Assembly (NCBI GenBank): GCA_003150175.1
Contig: QAKZ01000049.1
Span: 1 to 6,927 of the forward strand
Reading direction: 5' to 3'
Source: Coriobacteriia bacterium
Lineage (GTDB): Bacteria; Actinomycetota; Coriobacteriia; Coriobacteriales; Atopobiaceae
Length of the DNA stretch: 6,927 bases
Part shown: positions 1 to 5,555 of the stretch, piece after piece
Layout of the letters: every line of letters begins with the position of its first letter
Position numbering within the stretch: the stretch's first letter is position 1
The notes under the pieces: generated by a model
What the model was told of the DNA's origin: nothing
The model's input: only the letters and a program-made list of their open reading frames with translations
The model's database searches: none
Position numbers and translations under genes: made by a program

Positions 1-567
1 TTCTCCGGCGGCATGCGCCAGCGCGTCATGATCGCCATGGCGCTGGCCTGCGACCCCGATATCCTCATCGCCGACGAGCCGACCACGGCCCTGGACGTTA
101 CCATCCAGGCCCAGATTGTCGAGCTCATGAAGGAGATGCAGGAGAAGAACGGCAACGCGATCATCATGATCACCCACGACCTCGGCGTCGTCGCAGACGT
201 GGCCGACAAGATCATGGTCATGTACGCCGGCGCACCCGTCGAAATGGGCACCGCTGACGAGATCTTCTACCAGCCCCACCATCCCTACACCTGGGGCCTT
301 ATGAACTCGATCCCCAAGGCAGAGGTCGGCGAGAAGCGCCCCCTCACCCCGATCGAGGGCAACCCGCCGTCACTCGTCAACGTCCCCGCCGGCTGCTCCT
401 TCGCGCCGCGCTGCCCCTACGCAACCGACAAGTGCCGCGCCGAGGCGCCCGAGCGCGTCGAGGTCTCCGAGGGCCACTTCGCCCGCTGCCACTATGCCGG
501 AGACGAGTCCTTCGTGGCGGCGCACGCCCCCGAGAACTCCCGGAACCAGAAGGGAGCTGAGGCTTAA
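1..567 (+). CDS. oppD: Oligopeptide ABC transporter ATP-binding protein, OppD-type (5' partial)
   Basis: C-terminal 188 residues of a nucleotide-binding subunit of a peptide importer; it hydrolyses ATP at the cytoplasmic face of the membrane to power uptake of di-/oligopeptides. The reading frame is open from base 1, which falls inside the ABC signature (visible residues FSGGMRQRV), so Walker A lies upstream of the window. Seen in order: Walker B ILIADEP (visible residues 21-27), D-loop ALD, H-loop histidine (59), then the peptide-transporter C-terminal region with HPYTWGL and a cysteine motif C132-x5-C138-x6-C145-x17-C163. The wording around DEIFY and HPYTWGL resembles OppD of Firmicutes, but DppD is not excluded. 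The TAA stop is immediately followed by the ATG of the next ATPase gene, so the two are translated from one transcript. The last ~20 residues are a low-complexity tail. Confidence 0.93.
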   Translation, partial: FSGGMRQRVMIAMALACDPDILIADEPTTALDVTIQAQIVELMKEMQEKNGNAIIMITHDLGVVADVADKIMVMYAGAPVEMGTADEIFYQPHHPYTWGLMNSIPKAEVGEKRPLTPIEGNPPSLVNVPAGCSFAPRCPYATDKCRAEAPERVEVSEGHFARCHYAGDESFVAAHAPENSRNQKGAEA

Positions 568-1593
568 ATGGTCGAAACCCGCACCCCGCTGCTCTCTGTG
601 CAGCACCTTTGCAAGGAGTTCCCCGTCGAGTCAGGTGTCTTCGGCAAGCGCTTCTCCAAGAAGAGCGTCCACGCCGTCAACGACGTGAGCTTCGACATCT
701 ACCCTGGCGAGACCTTCGGCCTCGTCGGCGAGTCCGGCTGCGGCAAGTCCACCACGGGCCGCTGCATCATGCGCCTGACGCACCCCACCTCCGGCACCGT
801 GCTCTTCGAGGGCAAGGACGTCGCGAAGATGAACAAGAAGGAACTCAAGGAGATGCGCCGCAACATGCAGTTCATCTTCCAGGACCCCTACGCGTCGCTG
901 AACCCCCGCATGACCATCGGCGAGATCGTTTCTGAGCCGCTGATCATCCACGGCGTCATGAAGGACGCCGCCGAGCGCGAGAAGTACGTCCGCAGCCTGC
1001 TCGACATGGTCGGCCTGAACCCCGAGCACATCAACCGTTACCCGCACGAGTTCTCCGGTGGTCAGCGCCAGCGCGTGGGCATCGCCCGCGCCTTTGCGCT
1101 CAAGCCGAAGCTGATCATCTGCGACGAGCCTGTCTCTGCCCTCGACGTCTCCATCCAGGCGCAGGTCCTGAACCTCCTCAACGACCTGCAGGACGAGACC
1201 GGCACCGCGTACCTCTTCATCGCCCACGACCTTTCGGTCGTCCAGCACATTTCCGATAACATCGGTGTCATGTACCTGGGCAATATGATGGAGTACGCCG
1301 ACTGGCAGGCGCTCTACGACACGCCGTTCCACCCCTACACCCAGTCGCTGCTCTCCGCGGTGCCCGTGCCCGACCCGGACATCCAGGCTACCCGTAAGCG
1401 CATCATTCTCGCGGGCGATCCGCCCTCACCGATCGACGCACCGTCCGGCTGCTGCTTCCACACCCGCTGCCCCATGGCTTGCGAGAAGTGCTCCAAGGAG
1501 CGCCCGGAGTTCCGCGAGGTCGAGCCCGGCCACTTCTGCGCTTGCCACTTCGCGGCGCCGAACCCGATCAAGGAGAGCTCTATCGAGCTGTAG
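568..1593 (+). CDS. oppF: Oligopeptide ABC transporter ATP-binding protein, OppF-type
   Basis: Complete 341-residue ATPase, a normal length for OppF/DppF; it pairs with the upstream ATPase as the second nucleotide-binding subunit of a peptide importer. Visible motifs: Walker [10 protein letters not shown] (54-62), Q-loop Q105, ABC signature SGGQRQR (163-169), Walker B LIICDEP (182-188), D-loop SALD (190-193), H-loop H220, and the family's [10 protein letters not shown] segment (255-264). The C-terminal extension contains C295-x5-C301-x6-C308-x17-C326 plus extra cysteines at 296, 305 and 324. The ATG directly abuts the upstream stop codon; AGGGAG at 551-556 is a suitable ribosome-binding site. 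This is the last gene of its operon: no coding sequence follows for more than 1.2 kb. The OppF/DppF distinction rests on sequence style only. Confidence 0.95.
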   Translation: MVETRTPLLSVQHLCKEFPVESGVFGKRFSKKSVHAVNDVSFDIYPGETFGLVGESGCGKSTTGRCIMRLTHPTSGTVLFEGKDVAKMNKKELKEMRRNMQFIFQDPYASLNPRMTIGEIVSEPLIIHGVMKDAAEREKYVRSLLDMVGLNPEHINRYPHEFSGGQRQRVGIARAFALKPKLIICDEPVSALDVSIQAQVLNLLNDLQDETGTAYLFIAHDLSVVQHISDNIGVMYLGNMMEYADWQALYDTPFHPYTQSLLSAVPVPDPDIQATRKRIILAGDPPSPIDAPSGCCFHTRCPMACEKCSKERPEFREVEPGHFCACHFAAPNPIKESSIEL

Positions 1594-1624
1594 GCTCCTG
1601 GCCTTGTAGACCTTGTTTTTTGAA

Positions 1625-1686
1625 GCCGCGGGCTCGCCAAGTAAGTTGTCTGCTCGGACAACACTGCTTGCGCGTTGGCCCGCGGC
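1625..1686. repeat. Large imperfect hairpin 1
   Basis: Outer arms GCCGCGGGC (1625-1633) and GCCCGCGGC (1678-1686) pair perfectly over 9 bp. Inside, CGC-CAAG (1635-1641) pairs with CTTG-c-GCG (1667-1674) with a one-base bulge, and GTTGTC (1645-1650) pairs with GACAAC (1657-1662) around a 6-nt loop. It begins 31 bases after the oppF stop, so it could protect or end the operon transcript, but no T-tract follows. Function not recognised. Confidence 0.7.
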
Positions 1687-1690
1687 ACTT

Positions 1691-1797
1691 GAAGCCGTCC
1701 GTTTGTCTCTGTGCTCAAACAGTCCTCTTCGCATGAAGGCGACATTTAGTCGCCTTCGGCTCATGCGGAACTGCGCCAGAGACAAACGGGCGGCTTC
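1691..1797. repeat. Large imperfect hairpin 2 with 21-bp base stem
   Basis: Arms 1691-1711 and 1777-1797 pair over 21 positions without a gap; the only non-Watson-Crick pair is a G-T, read as a wobble in RNA. The tip is a second stem, GAAGGCGAC (1735-1743) with GTCGCCTTC (1749-1757) around loop ATTTA, extended by CGCAT/ATGCG (1730-1734, 1763-1767). It starts four bases after hairpin 1. It could be a structured RNA, a terminator-like element or a palindromic intergenic repeat; the sequence alone does not decide. Confidence 0.75.
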
Positions 1798-1826
1798 TGT
1801 GTGCCGTGGCTCCTGCGCGGGCGGAT

Positions 1827-1951
1827 CTTGCGACCATCTTACTTTGCGAGTCCGCGGCTTTCACTTAACGGGCTTCGGCTCGTGAGCTGCTTGCGGCCAA
1901 CTGACTTGGCGGGTCTGTGGCTTGCGTTTAACGGTACTTTGGTTCGCGCGA
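1827..1951. repeat. Diverged 63-nt direct repeat (two units)
   Basis: The first 45 bases of the unit at 1827 match those at 1890 at 35 positions by eye, without gaps, and the similarity continues weakly on both sides. Both units contain GGCTT followed by a TTAACGG core. The first folds into a small stem with a TTCG loop (1869-1882). The flanking triplets TCA/TGA in unit 1 correspond to GCG/CGC in unit 2, which would keep pairing. A weaker third unit may begin near 1764. Confidence 0.6.
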
Positions 1952-2005
1952 AATGTGTCTGTCGAATGAGCGACCCGCGCGCTACGCGGAGCGCCTCAGC
2001 CGAGC

Positions 2006-2220
2006 TTCTGCAAAGAAATCGCGAGTTGTTGGCCCGTTTGCAAAGAAATACCGTTCTGTTGGTTCCCCGAGCACCAACAACTCCTGTTTTCTTCGCAAAT
2101 GGACCAAGAACTCCCGATTATTTGGCAAGCAGACCGACAGCTCTCGAATTCATTGCAACCAGGCCAACAGGTCCTTATCTCTGTGCACATTCCTGCGTGA
2201 CTGCTGGAATTCTTTGCATG
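2006..2220. repeat. 30-nt degenerate repeat array with internal strand switch (7 units)
   Basis: Two units on the + strand (2006-2035, 2036-2065), a 5-nt junction (2066-2070), then five units in the opposite orientation (2071-2100, 2101-2130, 2131-2160, 2161-2190, 2191-2220). Period is exactly 30 throughout. In the orientation of the first units each reads roughly TTTGCAAAGAAAT, a variable middle, then AGTTGTTGG plus three bases; units decay toward 2220. The head-to-head pair around 2066-2070 can fold: TGTTGGT/ACCAACA near the loop and a longer TTTGCAAAGAAA-type stem below. No spacers separate the units, so this is not a CRISPR array. Confidence 0.72.
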
Positions 2221-2382
2221 AACCCGGCGAATGGTGGCGTGCGAAACGGATAGGGGAGTATCTGAGACTGGGCGAGGCCGGATTCCCGATGGAATCACTG
2301 CGAATAACAGCGGTTTTGCCTTTGCGGCTTTGCGCGTGGAGAACAAAGAGCCCTCTATTGCAAAGAAATTTGAAATTGGGGG

Positions 2383-2412
2383 TTGCGCGAGGTTTGACGG
2401 CCGTGTTATATT
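2383..2412 (+). promoter_or_regulatory. Promoter of tRNA-Leu
   Basis: -35 TTGCGC (2383-2388) and -10 TATATT (2407-2412), spaced 18 bases (or TTATAT with 17). The transcript would start near 2419, leaving a short leader that contains a GCGC-GAAA-GCGC hairpin (2420-2431) before the tRNA. The -35 box lies in a 19-nt block repeated exactly at the promoter of the second tRNA-Gly. TTGACG at 2394-2399 is closer to the textbook -35 but lies only 7 bases from the -10. Confidence 0.6.
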
Positions 2413-2436
2413 CTTTCTCGCGCGAAAGCGCAGCAA

Positions 2437-2527
2437 GTCGGAGTGGCGGAATTGGCAGACGCGCTAGCTTGAGGTGCTAGTGACTGACTAAAAGGTCGTG
2501 CGGGTTCAAGTCCCGCCTCCGACACCA
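2437..2527 (+). tRNA. tRNA-Leu (anticodon GAG)
   Basis: Acceptor arms GTCGGAG (2437-2443) and CTCCGAC (2517-2523) pair over all 7 bp. Discriminator A2524 and an encoded CCA (2525-2527) follow. Anticodon stem CTAGC/GCTAG (2464-2468, 2476-2480) encloses the loop TTGAGGT with anticodon GAG at 2471-2473, reading CUC/CUU leucine codons. The long variable arm and the GGTTCAAGTCC T-arm are typical of class II tRNA-Leu. It is transcribed alone from its own promoter and ends at a hairpin terminator. Confidence 0.97.
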
Positions 2528-2534
2528 CGAATTC

Positions 2535-2563
2535 AAGAGGGTCTCTTCGGAGGCCCTCTTTTC
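2535..2563 (+). terminator. Intrinsic terminator of tRNA-Leu
   Basis: GAGGGTCTC (2537-2545) pairs with GAGGCCCTC (2550-2558) over 9 bp including one G-T wobble, around a TTCG (UUCG) tetraloop closed by C-G. AA before the stem pairs with TT after it, and TTTTC follows. It lies 7 bases after the encoded CCA. Confidence 0.88.
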
Positions 2564-2607
2564 GTATCTAAGTACGCGGCGGCGCTGCGTTGCAGCAGGT
2601 TCTCGCT

Positions 2608-2634
2608 CTCTTTGGAGCCACTCTTTTCGTATCT
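2608..2634 (+). repeat. Decayed duplicate of the tRNA-Leu terminator
   Basis: These 27 bases match 2543-2569 at 24 positions, ending in the identical stretch CTCTTTTCGTATCT. The copy is displaced by 65 nt. The left half of the terminator stem is missing and changes inside the remainder break pairing, so it probably no longer terminates. Confidence 0.65.
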
Positions 2635-2719
2635 CAATGCCTTGTTTCGTGGACCTGAGCCGATGGTCTTCTCTGCGCTTTTGACCTGACCTCCCGCGCC
2701 CACGCGTCTTGTGTCCAAA

Positions 2720-2759
2720 CGCGAAATACCGAGAAACCCGAGCGTTTCTAGCGGTCGCG
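2720..2759. promoter_or_regulatory. Hairpin upstream of the ACT-domain gene
   Basis: CGCGA (2720-2724) pairs with TCGCG (2755-2759), CCG (2729-2731) with CGG (2752-2754), and AGAAAC (2732-2737) with GTTTCT (2744-2749) around a 6-nt loop, with a 4-nt bulge on the left and a 2-nt bulge on the right. It lies 65 bases before the start codon. No T-tract follows, so it is not a normal terminator; a leader structure or operator is possible. Confidence 0.4.
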
Positions 2760-2823
2760 TCCCTTCAGTGTCGGCCCTAGCATGATGCCAACACAGCACC
2801 GACATACGCGAAGGGAGCACACC

Positions 2824-3246
2824 ATGATCGATCAGCTCACAGTCTGTTTGCCCGACGGCCCCGGCAAGCTCGCCGCCATGTGCAAGCTCCTCGGCCAGGA
2901 AGGCGTCCAGATACACGCCCTCATGGTCGCCGAGACGGTCGACTTCGGCATCATCCGCGTGATCTGCGACAAACCGCGCACGACCGCCGCCATGCTGCGC
3001 GAGAAGGGCTACAACGCCATGTGCGCCCGTGTGGTCGCCGCCGAGGTCGAGAACGTGCCCGGCGCGCTCGGCCGCCTGCTCGACCGCCTCGCGTCGTGTG
3101 ACCTCAACGTCGAATACGCCTACACTTGCTCCATGGGCGAGCGCACGGTGGACGTGATTAAGGCCACCGGCGAGCCGCTGGAGATCAAGCTGCGCGAGAG
3201 CGGCCTTGCGTTCCTCGAGGCCAAGGACCTCTACGAGACCGACTAG
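2824..3246 (+). CDS. Tandem ACT-domain protein
   Basis: A 140-residue protein made of two ACT domains and nothing else, about residues 3-68 and 70-137. Each opens with the ACT hallmark of a strand followed by a Pro-Gly turn and helix: DGPGKLAAMCKLL (11-23) and NVPGALGRLLDRL (77-89), followed by the second strands VQIHALMVAE and LNVEYAYTCS. ACT domains usually bind amino acids or related small ligands and dimerise; stand-alone double-ACT proteins of this size are known, often annotated only as amino-acid-binding. The ATG at 2824 has AGGGAG (2812-2817) six bases upstream; an in-frame ATG at 2782 has no such site. Only 39 bases separate it from the phosphatase gene, suggesting co-transcription and possibly a sensory role. 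Ligand and partner cannot be read from the sequence. Confidence 0.88.
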   Translation: MIDQLTVCLPDGPGKLAAMCKLLGQEGVQIHALMVAETVDFGIIRVICDKPRTTAAMLREKGYNAMCARVVAAEVENVPGALGRLLDRLASCDLNVEYAYTCSMGERTVDVIKATGEPLEIKLRESGLAFLEAKDLYETD

Positions 3247-3285
3247 CCGAGCCGCGCGGCCGGACGCGAAGGAGTTGCCGCACAC

Positions 3286-5526
3286 ATGGCGAGGTCGAGT
3301 TCGGCGCTGGCCAGGCGCCATGTCGAGGGTATAGGCGAGGGGAGCCTCGTCGGCACGTTCTCTCGGCTGTTGCAGCTCACGAGCGACTGCGTCCTCGTGT
3401 TCGACGGGGGCGGGAAGGTGCTTCTTGCCAACGAGGAAGCGGCCGAGCTCCTCGGCGCGGGCGACGTGGACGTCGCGGGGCTCCAGATCCAAGAGCTCTT
3501 CCCCGACCTCGGCGACGCCGATGCCGCGGACGACGGTTCTCCCGTCGCGGGGCTGCCGTTCTCGCTCGATGGCTCCTCTTCCCCGGCGAGATGCCGCGGG
3601 CTCGACGGGGAGCTGCGGCCCGTGTCGGTCCGCTGCGAGTCCGTACAGGCGCCCGGCGAGACGTACCTGCTGGTCGCCCACCCCACAGGCGACGGGCTCG
3701 CCGAGGCCCGCGAGCACGACCGCACGGTCGACGACCTCAAGCGCGCGAACAAGCGCCTCTCGGGCGCTTTCAACATCGTGCTGGACACCCTCGATGCGCC
3801 CGACGTGGCCGAGCTCTTCACGCGCGTGCTCGACCGTCTGTACCAGACGCTCGACGCCGACGGCACCATCGTCTACCTCGCCGGCGCCGACGGCTTCCAC
3901 CTCCGCGGCCTCGCGGGCGACATCGACGGCGGCCGCGTGCCGCGCTTCATGCACTTCGGCCGCACGGTCGAGACCCTCGCCACCCGCGCCGGCAAGGCCA
4001 TCCGCCTGCGCGTGGCCGCCCCCTCGGGCGAGGCGCTGCGCGCCGGGCGCCTCGCGTCTCGCGAGGTCGTCAACGAGGACACGCGCGAGGTCATAAAGAT
4101 CCAGTCCAAGCTCCTGCCGCCCTTCACCAGCTTCGTCGCCGTGCCGGTATGGTTCGACGGCGAGGTGATCTCCATCATCGAGGTCGGCTGGAAGCGCCAG
4201 TACCCCATCGACAAGGAAGACGCGCGCCTGCTCGACTCCGTCGCCCACTACCTCGCGGTCCAGCTGGCGGGCGCCTTCGCGACCATGCGCGCGCAGCGCT
4301 CCTCTCGGCTGGACGAGATCCTCTCCGACCTGCGCGAGAAGGCACTGGGGCTCGGCGATTCCGAGAACCCCCACGACGACATCGTCGAGGTGATGCGCGA
4401 GGCGGCCGAAGAGCTCGACTCCGCGTTCGTGGAGGCGGACGCCGAGGCTGCCCCGGGGAGGATCGTCGCCGAGCTGCCGCTCACGGGGCGCCAGGAGATC
4501 GCCTGCGACCTCGATGCGCTCTGCGAGGGGCACGCCATCGACGGCGTCTCGGTCGTGCCGCTGCAGCCCGGCGACTCCCTGCGCGAGCGCCTCCGCGAGC
4601 TCGGCGAACCCTGCGAGGCCGTGCTCATCGACGGCGGCGAGGCCGCGGGCACCCGCCGCGTCTGCCTCATGCTGCGCCCCGACGGCGCCGAGCCCTTCGA
4701 CGACGTCGACCTCGCCTTCCTCGCGCGCCTCGCCTCCTGCCTGCGCGACGTGCTCCAGGGCGAGCAGGCCCGCTACGAGAACCGCCGCATCTCCCAGGCC
4801 CTCCAGTCGGGGATGAGAAACGAGCTCCAGCACGTGGAGGGCATCGACGCTCAGGGGGTCTATTCCTCGGCGACGGCGTCGGCCTTCGTCGGCGGCGACT
4901 TCTATGACCTCATCAGCCTGCCGGGGCGCCGCGCGTGCGTGATCATGGGCGACGTGTCCGGCAAGGGCGTGGAGGCGGCATCGGTCTCGGCCGCGGTGAA
5001 GACCGCGCTCGGGGCCTACGCCTGGGAGGGCCTCGCGCCCGCGCGCATGGTGCGGAGCCTGAACGAGTTTCTCCTCGGGTTCAGCCGCATCGAGACGTTC
5101 GCCACGCTCTTTGTGGGCATCATCGACCTCGACGCCTCGACCATAACGTACTGCTCCGCGGGCCATCCGCCTGCGCTCCTCGTCCGCGCGGGCGGCCAGG
5201 AGATGACGCTGCTCGACGTGCAGTCCGGCGTCGTGGGCGCCTTCCACGACATCGCCTACCGCGACGGCTCGATCGGCTACGGGGCGGGCGACGTGCTGCT
5301 GCTCTACACGGACGGCACGACCGAGGCGCGCGACCCGTCCGGCGCGTTCTTCGGCGAGCAGGGGCTGCGCGACATGGTCATGCGCGAGAGCGACCCCGCG
5401 AAGCCCTACGAGGGCTTCCTGAGCCGCCTTATGGACACGGTCGAGAAGTTCACCGGGCACAAGCTCGAGGACGACGTGGCGATGGTCTCGCTCAGGTTCG
5501 AGGGCACGGGCGGCGCAGGTGAATAG
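3286..5526 (+). CDS. PAS-GAF-PP2C (SpoIIE/RsbU-type) serine phosphatase
   Basis: A 746-residue cytoplasmic signalling phosphatase with no membrane segment visible. Domains: PAS-like region about 20-130 (CVLVFDGGGKVLLANEEAAELL); a short coiled linker (137-160); GAF domain about 160-335; a less recognisable region 340-495 that may be a second, degenerate GAF; then the catalytic SpoIIE/PP2C domain about 500-738. Catalytic-domain motifs are intact: GGDFYD (536-541), GDVSGKG (555-561), AGHPP (625-629), YTDGTTEAR (674-682) and EDD (728-730), which supply the Mn/Mg-binding aspartates. Such enzymes dephosphorylate the serine of STAS-domain anti-anti-sigma factors, and a STAS-domain gene follows 29 bases downstream, so that protein is the likely substrate. 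AAGGAG (3269-3274) lies 11 bases before the ATG. The input signal for the PAS and GAF domains is unknown. Confidence 0.93.
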   Translation: MARSSSALARRHVEGIGEGSLVGTFSRLLQLTSDCVLVFDGGGKVLLANEEAAELLGAGDVDVAGLQIQELFPDLGDADAADDGSPVAGLPFSLDGSSSPARCRGLDGELRPVSVRCESVQAPGETYLLVAHPTGDGLAEAREHDRTVDDLKRANKRLSGAFNIVLDTLDAPDVAELFTRVLDRLYQTLDADGTIVYLAGADGFHLRGLAGDIDGGRVPRFMHFGRTVETLATRAGKAIRLRVAAPSGEALRAGRLASREVVNEDTREVIKIQSKLLPPFTSFVAVPVWFDGEVISIIEVGWKRQYPIDKEDARLLDSVAHYLAVQLAGAFATMRAQRSSRLDEILSDLREKALGLGDSENPHDDIVEVMREAAEELDSAFVEADAEAAPGRIVAELPLTGRQEIACDLDALCEGHAIDGVSVVPLQPGDSLRERLRELGEPCEAVLIDGGEAAGTRRVCLMLRPDGAEPFDDVDLAFLARLASCLRDVLQGEQARYENRRISQALQSGMRNELQHVEGIDAQGVYSSATASAFVGGDFYDLISLPGRRACVIMGDVSGKGVEAASVSAAVKTALGAYAWEGLAPARMVRSLNEFLLGFSRIETFATLFVGIIDLDASTITYCSAGHPPALLVRAGGQEMTLLDVQSGVVGAFHDIAYRDGSIGYGAGDVLLLYTDGTTEARDPSGAFFGEQGLRDMVMRESDPAKPYEGFLSRLMDTVEKFTGHKLEDDVAMVSLRFEGTGGAGE

Positions 5527-5555
5527 CGCGCGCTTTTGCTGGGCATGCTGAGGTT

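Larger units (their letters stand above)
1594..2436. other. Long non-coding intergenic region rich in repeats and hairpins
   Basis: No credible gene was found in these 843 bases. Frames that stay open lack ribosome-binding sites, run through inverted repeats and in one case read into the tRNA-Leu. The first 30 bases hold only a T6 run (1616-1621) without a convincing stem before it. Then come two large hairpins, a 63-nt direct repeat and a 30-nt array (listed separately). Positions 2221-2355 show only a small hairpin, GATTCC/GGAATC (2281-2296). The stretch from about 2006 is visibly richer in A and T than the flanking genes. Confidence 0.75.
2564..2823. other. Intergenic region between tRNA-Leu terminator and ACT-domain gene
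   Basis: About 260 bases with no gene. It holds a decayed second terminator copy (2608-2634) and a hairpin (2720-2759). A possible but weak -10, TAGCAT (2778-2783), has no good -35 at the right distance; TTGACC at 2681-2686 resembles a -35 but no -10 follows it. The promoter of the downstream operon is therefore not confidently located. Confidence 0.6.

Noticed and set aside
1594..1621. Intrinsic terminator directly after oppF
   Set aside because: There is a T6 run at 1616-1621, but only a 4-bp candidate stem (AGGC/GCCT) well separated from it.
2006..2220. CRISPR array
   Set aside because: Units are contiguous without spacers, are degenerate, switch orientation, and no cas gene is nearby.
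2394..2412. TTGACG (2394) as the -35 of the tRNA-Leu promoter
   Set aside because: Only 7 bases separate it from the TATATT -10; the TTGCGC at 2383 has 18 and matches the other tRNA promoters.
1801..2480. Open frames on both strands through the 30-nt array giving 10-residue peptide repeats
   Set aside because: No ribosome-binding sites; they run through inverted repeats, and the + frame at 1953-2480 ends inside the tRNA-Leu. Periodicity follows automatically from a 30-nt repeat. A decayed repetitive coding sequence cannot be excluded.
2782..2826. Upstream ATG (2782) as start of the ACT gene
   Set aside because: No ribosome-binding site before it, and the extra 14 residues are His/Arg/Thr-rich and outside the ACT fold; the ATG at 2824 has AGGGAG at good spacing.
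3251..3260. Palindrome GCCGCGCGGC between the ACT and phosphatase genes
   Set aside because: A 10-base G/C palindrome is expected by chance in DNA of this composition; too short to claim as an operator.
2533..5460. 975-codon open frame on the - strand opposite the ACT and phosphatase genes
   Set aside because: Antisense frames stay open by default in such GC-rich coding DNA. The product is an Ala/Arg/Gly/Val/His-rich string without domain motifs, whereas the + strand encodes clear ACT, PAS, GAF and PP2C signatures.
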